6,971 nucleotides of DNA from Chloroflexota bacterium (GTDB lineage Bacteria; Chloroflexota; Dehalococcoidia; SZUA-161; SpSt-899): positions 1-6,971 of the forward strand of contig JABHWQ010000315.1 in the NCBI GenBank assembly GCA_018657655.1, in the 5' to 3' direction. Within the stretch, counting starts at the first letter, position 1. Each line of letters opens with the position of its first letter. A program made the position numbers and the translations under genes. Of this stretch, positions 1 to 5,577 are shown in pieces. A model generated the notes under the pieces. It did no database searches and was not told the DNA's origin. It saw only the letters and a list, made by a program, of their open reading frames with translations.

Positions 1-2376
1 GATGTTTATCCTGCTGCCGTGGGGCTCGGGCTCGTTGGAAAAATCCGATTCCGGGTCGCCCGCGTCCATTGCCGGAGAAAACGGAGTGAGATGGTAATCC
101 CCTGAATCGGGATTGACGAACTGTGGATTGACGCTGAGGTCGGTGGCTCCCGATGAAATTATCTTATAATTCAATCCATTATTCCAGAGAATGTTATAAG
201 CTGAAACTGTATTCATGTTCTCACTCAATATACCAATGGCGTTATCTGAAATAATGTTGTTTTTCAATACCGGTGTACCCCCACTTGTCACATAAATGCC
301 CGCCCCTAAAGCATCTTCCTCAGAACGAGAAGGATCATAATCATCCTGATGGAAGAGAATAGTATTGTTCTCTAAAACCGGCGATGAATCCAGCAGGCGA
401 ATACCGCCATTAAAGCTGTTGGTGATTACATTGTTCCTGATAATTGTATTGTTTGTGCTGCTGTTGAAGTAATTCAGTTCTATTCCTTGCCGTCCAACAC
501 TATCGATTAGGTTATTCGTTATTTCCAGAGATGGATCCTGAGAAGGATGTGATTCACCCTTTATTCCAACGCGCGCTATGTTTCTGATTATGTTGTTCCT
601 GGTAACCGCAGTGCATCCCTCACTAATCGAGAGAATTAAACCATATTGAGCATCACTGATACTGCAATATTCTATTATTATATTTCTGCTGTACACCCCT
701 ACTCCACCCCAGCAATTTCCTCCGCAAATATGGTCTACAACAGATCTGTAGGATGTTGCATTTTGACGCAGTTCATAGTGGGGTCGGAGGTGAATGATAT
801 CCGTTTCTATCCCTCTGATACTTATATCCGGTATATTGGTAAAAAATTTTGTACCCTTGGCAAACTCGATGACCGTACCTGGCTCAATTGTAAAAGACGG
901 GGCAGAGCGACCTCCGATATATAACGTTCCCGTCCGATGATATTGCCCACCTGGCGGTATGAAGTATGTTTGATAATAGCCAGCTGCGTAAACAGATTCA
1001 CAGGCATAGTACGGGGAATATTCCCGGGGAAGGACGCCACCGATTAAGCCGCCGATTACAGAGTATTCCGGCACCGAAGCTCCTTCCATGCTTACCTGGG
1101 TCAGGCCGTAATCCCGGCCCTGGTAACCTGCCTGTGTGAAACTGTATGTGGCGCCGTCGTGCTCAACCGAAAAATCAATTATCACGGAGGTGTTGCCGTC
1201 CTCGTCGATATCGACAACATTGAGAAAGAATTTGCTATTGTCATCGGGGGGAAGGAAAGCGGAGAACTCGGTAAGATCCACATATATATCCAATCCGGTG
1301 TGATCTCCTCCGTGGTAGCTGAAAAAATAAGACGACTCGGTCTCTTCATTAACGTCATAGGCGTAAATACTGCAGAAAAGATCACCGCTGTGGGGATGGT
1401 CCAGGGTTACCCTGGCATACGAGCTGGGAGTATAATCAGTCCTGTCCACCAGAAAAAATGTGTCCATGTATCTATCTCTGATGTCATAAGACAGCCAGGC
1501 AAAACCATTATCGCCCCAATCGGTTCCCATTGAATTGACTACTTTAAAAGCACCAGCATCCCCTTTGGTATCGTCATAGCCCACTACTACAACAGCTTCA
1601 TAAGAGTTGTAAACATATGTGTCCGCATCACCATTAAGTTCCCTATCCAAGCTATCAAGATCATATGTCCGGATTCCATCACGCACCTCAAACGTATTAA
1701 ATTGGATGACCATCGGAATTATTTCACCCGCTGCCAGTAACTCCTTCACTGTTTCAATGATGTGAGCTACTCCCGCTGAGTCTTGATCATAGTATTCTTC
1801 ATAATAATCGGCCCGGTACTTGAGGGCGGACTTATATACTTCTGCCGGGGGCAGGCTTGTGCTGCCAAATTCTTCCAGGGGCATCTCTTCCAGAGTGGCG
1901 CAGCCATGCCTGGTGATAAAATCCAGCGCAGATCTAATCTGCCACCACATATTCTGCAGGCCTTTAATCCTGTGATTGTAGATAAATGCCGGGCTGAACT
2001 GGTGCTCTGGCAGGGATACATCCCAGCCGTGCTCTTTACCCTCCTGGTAAGTCTTGAGGTAATAAGCCAGTGCCCAGGCGATAGAGCCATTATTATTAGA
2101 ATATCCTGCCTCTAGTTCATCTTCAATCGGAGCTCCGCGGTCACTCACCGGAGGCAGGCCATCGGAGTTATCCACGGCTTCAGGCAGGGTGGCGGCCAGC
2201 CTGGAAGAAGTACGAGGGACATACTGAGGAGCAAATCCAGATAATTGGTCCGCCCCCCCTGGCATCCCCATGCGGTAATCCGGAGGTTCCTGAGCTAGTA
2301 TTTTTGTGGAAGAGACTGAAAGAAGAACAACTACCAGAATAATCCGAACTGTTGCGCTAAAGAACTCGGTACCCAT
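1..2376 (-). CDS. Secreted papain-fold (C1A) pseudo-protease with lectin-like and beta-helix domains, 3' end outside window
   Basis: An uninterrupted frame of 792 codons runs from ATG at 2376 off the left edge. GAGG lies 5 bases before the ATG. Residues 1-28 form a signal peptide: a hydrophobic run at 12-22, with likely cleavage after KILA. Residues about 70-310 match a papain-like domain: LPPVSDRG (74-81), AWALAYYLKTYQE (100-112), HQFSPAFIYN (124-133), VVVVGYDD (262-269) and NSMGTDWGDNGF (281-292). The active site is degraded. Ser98 sits where the catalytic Cys is expected, Glu260 replaces the His before the VVVVGYDD strand, and Arg80 stands at the Gln of the usual DQG. Only Asn281 remains. 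The first Cys of the protein is residue 159. Residues about 320-412 resemble the lectin-like/P-domain-type jelly roll often found after such proteases. Residues about 493-750 are right-handed beta-helix rungs with repeats such as RNNIIRN, ITNNLI, IRNNVI and LKNNIISDN, then VNPQFVNPDSGDYHL and SPAMDAGDP. A role in surface binding rather than proteolysis is inferred. A C-terminal sorting domain may lie outside the window. Confidence 0.9.
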   Translation of the reverse strand, partial: MGTEFFSATVRIILVVVLLSVSSTKILAQEPPDYRMGMPGGADQLSGFAPQYVPRTSSRLAATLPEAVDNSDGLPPVSDRGAPIEDELEAGYSNNNGSIAWALAYYLKTYQEGKEHGWDVSLPEHQFSPAFIYNHRIKGLQNMWWQIRSALDFITRHGCATLEEMPLEEFGSTSLPPAEVYKSALKYRADYYEEYYDQDSAGVAHIIETVKELLAAGEIIPMVIQFNTFEVRDGIRTYDLDSLDRELNGDADTYVYNSYEAVVVVGYDDTKGDAGAFKVVNSMGTDWGDNGFAWLSYDIRDRYMDTFFLVDRTDYTPSSYARVTLDHPHSGDLFCSIYAYDVNEETESSYFFSYHGGDHTGLDIYVDLTEFSAFLPPDDNSKFFLNVVDIDEDGNTSVIIDFSVEHDGATYSFTQAGYQGRDYGLTQVSMEGASVPEYSVIGGLIGGVLPREYSPYYACESVYAAGYYQTYFIPPGGQYHRTGTLYIGGRSAPSFTIEPGTVIEFAKGTKFFTNIPDISIRGIETDIIHLRPHYELRQNATSYRSVVDHICGGNCWGGVGVYSRNIIIEYCSISDAQYGLILSISEGCTAVTRNNIIRNIARVGIKGESHPSQDPSLEITNNLIDSVGRQGIELNYFNSSTNNTIIRNNVITNSFNGGIRLLDSSPVLENNTILFHQDDYDPSRSEEDALGAGIYVTSGGTPVLKNNIISDNAIGILSENMNTVSAYNILWNNGLNYKIISSGATDLSVNPQFVNPDSGDYHLTPFSPAMDAGDPESDFSNEPEPHGSRINI

Positions 2377-2381
2377 TTACG

Positions 2382-2385
2382 CCTC
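2382..2385 (-). promoter_or_regulatory. Ribosome binding site for the pseudo-protease gene
   Basis: GAGG on the minus strand, 5 bases before the ATG at 2376. It supports that start, which also places the signal peptide at the very N-terminus. The GG of this site and the next three bases (GGCGT) could pair with ACGCC at 2409-2405 in the leader, but a 5-bp pairing is too weak to call a switch. Confidence 0.55.
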
Positions 2386-2508
2386 GCAAATATAAGTATT
2401 AGCTGGCGTGGCTGTCCTCGGGCCGTAATCCTGAGAGCTATTGTCTGCTGTTAGATATGAACCTGGTCGGTATACTCTGCTTGCGGGTCTTTATTATATT
2501 TCGCAACG

Positions 2509-2537
2509 ATAATAGCTTTATGCAAGAATTTTGTCAA
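2509..2537 (-). promoter_or_regulatory. Sigma-70-type promoter for the pseudo-protease gene
   Basis: On the minus strand a perfect TTGACA (2537-2532) is followed after exactly 17 bases by TATTAT (2514-2509), one mismatch from consensus. Transcription would start near 2502 and give a leader of about 125 bases before the ATG at 2376. A TATAAT at 2498-2493 lacks a well-spaced -35 box and is the weaker alternative. I recognise no riboswitch class in the leader. Confidence 0.65.
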
Positions 2538-2695
2538 ATAATTTGCGAGATTTTTTCAAATAGGATTATCCACATCCCTGTGATTAGATCCATGTAACCG
2601 CATACTATCGGATTCAATCTGCAAGATCCGCTTTCTCAATTGTCTACGAAGATTGCTGAAGAATTAATACCAATGTATATGCACAGCAGAGATCG

Positions 2696-2914
2696 CTAAG
2701 GAGACTTAAGGATACGCGTTTCTACGCGTATTTCCATTAAACAGGAAGCACAGATGACAGGGAATTTGTCTTGTATGTTGTCAGAACAAGTTGGACAGCT
2801 AACGTTCAAAATCAATGTGAACCTCTCAGTATTATAAATCGTTTTACGCTCTCCTTTCCCGAGATTAAATGCCTTCCTCGCCTTCAGAGTATTCCGTATA
2901 ATTATATCCCTCAA
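2696..2914 (-). CDS. Possible small zinc-ribbon protein (72 aa), TTG start
   Basis: A short minus-strand frame with two CxxC knuckles, C40-P-T-C43 and C55-A-S-C58, spaced 11 residues apart. They sit in an alternating hydrophobic pattern (LILNVSCPTC, then FPVICASCLMEIRVE) typical of a small zinc ribbon. The N-terminal 30 residues are basic. The frame has no ATG, so the only usual start is TTG at 2914, with GGAGGT 12 bases upstream, which is longer than ideal. The same GGAGGT lies 2 bases before an out-of-frame ATG (2924) that would encode only 19 residues. I recognise no named family. It could be a genuine small metal-binding or regulatory protein, a decayed gene that lost its proper start, or chance. 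It sits alone between the protease promoter and an IS remnant. Confidence 0.35.
   Translation of the reverse strand: MRDIIIRNTLKARKAFNLGKGERKTIYNTERFTLILNVSCPTCSDNIQDKFPVICASCLMEIRVETRILKSP
2712..2731. repeat. Perfect 8-bp inverted repeat with 4-base loop
   Basis: ATACGCGT (2712-2719) and ACGCGTAT (2724-2731) flank the loop TTCT. Read on the minus strand, a GG and a CC outside the arms could extend the stem past a two-base bulge. It overlaps the last codons of the possible zinc-ribbon ORF. No T-run follows on either strand, so it is not a typical terminator. Confidence 0.5.
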
Positions 2915-3038
2915 TGACAGGCATTGACCTCCGCCCCTTGAAAAAACCAGCAGAAGACTGGTTATTGCAGTAGCAGGTAGTTATCCATACCCTACCACAA
3001 GATCAATCCCTATATCCTGATTCTCTTGGCTATAACTG

Positions 3039-3063
3039 GGGGGAATCATTGTAATATTCCCCC
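3039..3063. repeat. Perfect 8-bp GC-rich inverted repeat
   Basis: GGGGGAAT (3039-3046) and ATTCCCCC (3056-3063) flank a 9-base loop. The structure ends 26 bases before the open frame of the transposase stump. No T-run follows, so termination is not supported. It may be an old element boundary or a protein-binding site. Confidence 0.5.
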
Positions 3064-3088
3064 TACTTACTATGGTCAATAGCTTTGA

Positions 3089-3286
3089 AGTTCGATCATT
3101 ACTCTCAGCGGGGTAATCAGTTGCGACAGAATATTAAACAAATGGCGGCGGCACTACAACGAAGACAGGCCGCATAGCTCTTTGGGGAACCAGAGCCCAT
3201 CAGATTTTGCGGCTCACAGTACTCCTGCTCCGGTCGCTTCGTTCCCTGCGCAGAAGTACTGTGAAGAACTTGCCGCTGTACCATAA
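3089..3286 (+). pseudogene. 3' remnant of an IS3-family transposase (OrfB)
   Basis: The frame is open from 3089, just after a TGA at 3086-3088, to TAA at 3284-3286. From about 3125 it reads DRILNKWRRHYNEDRPHSSLG, then NQSPSDFAA. This is the C-terminal end of the rve-type integrase domain of IS3-family OrfB proteins, where WRxxYNxxRPHSSLGxxTPxEF is the family hallmark. Only about the last 50 residues of a roughly 280-residue protein can be recognised. OrfA, the DD part of the DDE site and the left end are all missing, and no start codon supports expression. The residues before about 3122 do not look like OrfB, so the left break lies near there. It is a dead fragment left by a deletion or partial insertion. 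Confidence 0.8.
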
Positions 3287-3333
3287 CCGTAGCAATATAG
3301 AAGACCCAGATATACCCGAAATTCTCACTCATA

Positions 3334-3359
3334 GGTGTCCAGAAATGGAGAGCAGACCA
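3334..3359 (+). repeat. Candidate right terminal inverted repeat of the IS3 remnant
   Basis: The segment GGTGTCCAGAAATGGAG and the following AGCAGACCA lie about 50 bases after the transposase stop, where IS3-family elements carry their right inverted repeat, and the end matches the usual terminal CA. No partner starting TGGTCTGCT occurs to the left in this window, in line with loss of the left end. The exact boundary is inferred. Confidence 0.35.
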
Positions 3360-3527
3360 CCACTAAAGCGGGGTAGGTTCAAGACACACAAAATTGCAGG
3401 CACGATTCCTTGCAATAATTTTGATCTTGATATTTTGCCCATGTTACATAAACATTACAACTCTGCCGGATTGATGAATATGTACTGCTTGAAGGATATT
3501 AATAATTTAATTGCAATCTAAATGAAC

Positions 3528-3533
3528 AGGAGA
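3528..3533 (+). promoter_or_regulatory. Ribosome binding site that sets the glycosidase start at 3540
   Basis: AGGAGA lies 6 bases before the ATG at 3540. The in-frame ATG at 3522 lies upstream of this site and has no Shine-Dalgarno of its own at useful distance (GAAGGA at 3491-3496 is about 25 bases away). The longer start is therefore unlikely. Confidence 0.75.
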
Positions 3534-3539
3534 AACGGA

Positions 3540-5342
3540 ATGCTTAGGAGTTTTATTATTATTGCTTTGCTTATGATCATTTTTTCCTACAATGCCAAGG
3601 CCATGGACTTGATAACCAATGTCGACAACCGTTCCACGGTTTCTCTTAATGGCCGCTGGAACGTAATTGTAGACCCGTATGAAACCGGATACTACGATTA
3701 CCGTTATGAACTGGCCGACGACAGTTATTTCCTCAACGAAAAACCCATAGACAAAACCGACAGGGTAGAATCCAGTTTTGATACTGACCATATGCTGCAA
3801 GTGCCCGGTGACTGGAACTCACAGGAAGAGAGAATGTTCTTTTATGAGGGTACGGTATGGTATCATCGGTTGTTCGATTATCAACCGAAGCCAGAAACCC
3901 GTGTATTCCTTTACTTCGGTGCAATCAACTACAAGGCCATTGTTTCAATTAACACTGATATTCTTGGCGAGCATGAGGGTGGATTTACCCCCTTCAATTT
4001 TGAGATTACAAACCAGTTGCGTGAAAAAGACAATTTCGTGATTGTCAAAGCTGATAATAAGAGATTACGCGAAGCAGTGCCCACCGTTAACACAGATTGG
4101 TTCAACTACGGCGGCTTAACCCGACGTGTGATGCTGATCGAAACACCCGAGACATTCATCAGGGACTATTTAATTCAACTTGCCCCAGGGTCCCGTGAGC
4201 GGATCGCTGGCTGGGTTCAGTTGGACGGGACCAAGACTGAGCAGCAAATCACTGTTAGAATACCCGAGGCCGGGATTGAGCAGACAATCAGAAGTGACAG
4301 CCTGGGACGCGCCGAGTTTGATTTCTCAGCTGAGCTGACGCTTTGGTCACCCGATCATCCGAAGCTTTATGAAGTGGAGATCGAATGTGAGAGCGATCAG
4401 CTAAAAGACAGGATAGGATTCAGGACTATCGAAACTCGGGGGAACGATATTCTGCTTAACGGAAACCCGGCATTCCTTAGAGGTATCTGCATCCATGAAG
4501 AGGCACCCTTTGGCGGTGGAGCCAGAGCATTTTCCCCCGAACATGCCAGAACCCTGCTGGGTTGGGCCAAAGAACTAAACTGTAATTTCGTTCGGCTGGC
4601 CCATTATCCACACAACGAGTACATGACCCGCATAGCCGATGAAATGGGCCTGATGGTCTGGTCGGAAATCCCGGTCTACTGGACGATCCTCTGGGAAAAC
4701 CAACCCACCTTTGATAATGCCGCCAATCAGCTTGAGGAGATGATTTTACGGGATAAAAATAAGGCTTCGGTGATCCTGTGGTCGGTTGCCAATGAAACGC
4801 CGGTCAAACCTGAACGGACCAAATTCCTGACCAGCTTGGTCAAACTTGCACGCAAGTTGGATAACACCCGCCTGATCACCGCGGCGCTGGAAAAGGAATA
4901 CATGGATGATACAACCATCATGATCGATGATCCACTGGGACGGGAATTGGACGTGGTTGGATGTAATCAGTATTTGGGGTGGTATGACGGGCTCCCGGCA
5001 AAATGCGACAATATTGTTTGGCGATCCGCCTTTGAAAAGCCAGTCATTATCAGTGAATTTGGTGGTGGAGCTCTGTTTGGACTGCACGGAGATGAGCTTA
5101 CCCGTTGGTCTGAAGAATTTCAGGCAAGTGTTTATCGCCACAATCTGGATATGCTTGATAAAGTTAAGTTCATCAAGGGTATGACTCCATGGATATTAAA
5201 AGATTTCCGCTCACCCAAACGGCAGATACCCCGCATTCAGGATCTTTGGAACCGTAAAGGCCTAATCTCTGACCGTGGTGAGCGTAAACAGGCGTTTGAC
5301 ATCCTTAGGACATTCTACGGCCGGAAAAAACCGAAGAACTAA
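3540..5342 (+). CDS. Exported glycoside hydrolase family 2, beta-glucuronidase-like
   Basis: A complete gene of 600 residues from ATG 3540; an ATG at 3522 would add six. The positions below count from 3522. Residues 7-27 are a signal peptide (hydrophobic FIIIALLMIIF, cleavage after AKA), so it acts outside the cytoplasm. Domains are a jelly-roll sugar-binding domain (about 30-205, with LNGRWNV and VNTDWFNYGGLTR), an Ig-like beta sandwich (about 206-303) and a TIM barrel (about 304-600). The likely acid/base is Glu425 in WSVANE and the nucleophile Glu512 in ISEFGGG. NQYLGWY (482-488) corresponds to the NRYYGWY stretch of E. coli GusA. WNRKGLISD (576-584) carries the N-x-K signature (Asn577, Lys579) that binds the uronate carboxylate in beta-glucuronidases. 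Length matches GusA (603 residues). It probably releases beta-linked uronic acid or a related sugar from external glycans. Beta-galactosidase activity cannot be excluded, because exported relatives are annotated both ways. The gene appears intact and stands alone, divergent from the pseudo-protease and convergent with the hydrolase. Confidence 0.93.
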   Translation: MLRSFIIIALLMIIFSYNAKAMDLITNVDNRSTVSLNGRWNVIVDPYETGYYDYRYELADDSYFLNEKPIDKTDRVESSFDTDHMLQVPGDWNSQEERMFFYEGTVWYHRLFDYQPKPETRVFLYFGAINYKAIVSINTDILGEHEGGFTPFNFEITNQLREKDNFVIVKADNKRLREAVPTVNTDWFNYGGLTRRVMLIETPETFIRDYLIQLAPGSRERIAGWVQLDGTKTEQQITVRIPEAGIEQTIRSDSLGRAEFDFSAELTLWSPDHPKLYEVEIECESDQLKDRIGFRTIETRGNDILLNGNPAFLRGICIHEEAPFGGGARAFSPEHARTLLGWAKELNCNFVRLAHYPHNEYMTRIADEMGLMVWSEIPVYWTILWENQPTFDNAANQLEEMILRDKNKASVILWSVANETPVKPERTKFLTSLVKLARKLDNTRLITAALEKEYMDDTTIMIDDPLGRELDVVGCNQYLGWYDGLPAKCDNIVWRSAFEKPVIISEFGGGALFGLHGDELTRWSEEFQASVYRHNLDMLDKVKFIKGMTPWILKDFRSPKRQIPRIQDLWNRKGLISDRGERKQAFDILRTFYGRKKPKN

Positions 5343-5373
5343 CAGTAATCGATCCATGTAGCCGGTTTGCAAT

Positions 5374-5402
5374 TCCACATCTGACAAACTGACAGATGTG
5401 GA
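5374..5402. repeat. Perfect 10-bp inverted repeat downstream of the glycosidase
   Basis: TCCACATCTG (5374-5383) and CAGATGTGGA (5393-5402) flank a 9-base loop, starting 31 bases after the glycosidase stop. There is no T-run after the right arm. It may act as a 3'-end stabilising hairpin or, with the next two repeats, as part of a convergent termination zone. Confidence 0.6.
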
Positions 5403-5414
5403 TGTCTCAATACA

Positions 5415-5443
5415 AAGGGTTTGTTCGCATTGAACAAACCCTT
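5415..5443. terminator. Perfect 12-bp hairpin, possible terminator without T-run
   Basis: AAGGGTTTGTTC (5415-5426) and GAACAAACCCTT (5432-5443) flank the 5-base loop GCATT. The compact stem and tight loop about 70 bases past the glycosidase stop suit a terminator, but the bases after it (GCACACC) are not T-rich. The termination role is therefore only inferred, and it could serve either strand. Confidence 0.45.
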
Positions 5444-5494
5444 GCACACCTTCAGAACATCTGCCCATTTCTTAAGAGATGTTTGTACCGATAT

Positions 5495-5552
5495 ACAGAG
5501 ACTGATAACCGTCAGCAGAAGGAGTAGCTGAAGGAAGGTTATCAGTCTCTGT
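5495..5552. terminator. Perfect 16-bp inverted repeat with nested inner stem, possible bidirectional terminator
   Basis: ACAGAGACTGATAACC (5495-5510) and GGTTATCAGTCTCTGT (5537-5552) are perfect complements around 26 bases. Inside that loop TCAGC (5512-5516) and GCTGA (5527-5531) can form a second 5-bp stem. The structure lies 25 bases beyond the stop of the minus-strand hydrolase gene. Neither side has a classic U-run; on the plus side only a short GTTTT follows, some 15 bases later. It is a strong RNA hairpin between convergent genes, and bidirectional termination is inferred. Confidence 0.5.
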
Positions 5553-5577
5553 TGGTAACCTTGGAATTGTTTTAACC

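Larger units (their letters stand above)
2377..3539. other. Long divergent intergenic region
   Basis: These 1163 bases separate two divergently transcribed exported-protein genes. From left to right they hold the leader and promoter of the minus-strand gene (2377-2537), about 160 bases with no recognised feature (2538-2695), a possible zinc-ribbon ORF (2696-2914, minus), a stretch with one strong hairpin (3039-3063), an IS3-family transposase stump (3089-3286, plus) with its likely terminal repeat, and about 180 bases of AT-rich sequence before the glycosidase (3360-3539). No tRNA, rRNA or CRISPR repeats were seen. No convincing sigma-70 promoter for the glycosidase was found. The nearest candidate, TTGATC (3421-3426) with TTACAT 17 bases later, is poor at the -10 position. 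Confidence 0.7.

Noticed and set aside
1159..1533. 124-codon plus-strand open frame inside the pseudo-protease gene.
   Set aside because: The opposite strand carries the conserved domain sequence without a break, and the plus-strand peptide has no recognised motif.
2377..2502. Possible riboswitch in the 125-base leader of the pseudo-protease gene.
   Set aside because: No known aptamer core was recognised, and the only pairing that touches the ribosome binding site is 5 bp.
2566..2574. Perfect DnaA-box-like TTATCCACA, with a one-mismatch copy (TTATCCATA) at 2981-2989.
   Set aside because: Two scattered sites without an AT-rich unwinding region, box cluster or dnaA/dnaN neighbours do not make an origin; a chance match is plausible.
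3117..3332. 71-codon minus-strand open frame over the IS remnant.
   Set aside because: It is the antisense shadow of the IS3 OrfB end, whose plus-strand frame gives the clear family motif.
3421..3449. Possible glycosidase promoter TTGATC, 17 bases, TTACAT.
   Set aside because: The -10 box matches consensus at only three positions, too weak to list as a feature.
3207..3521. 104-codon plus-strand open frame ending just before the glycosidase.
   Set aside because: It starts inside the transposase stump in another frame, crosses the likely IS end, and has no ribosome binding site or recognisable motif.
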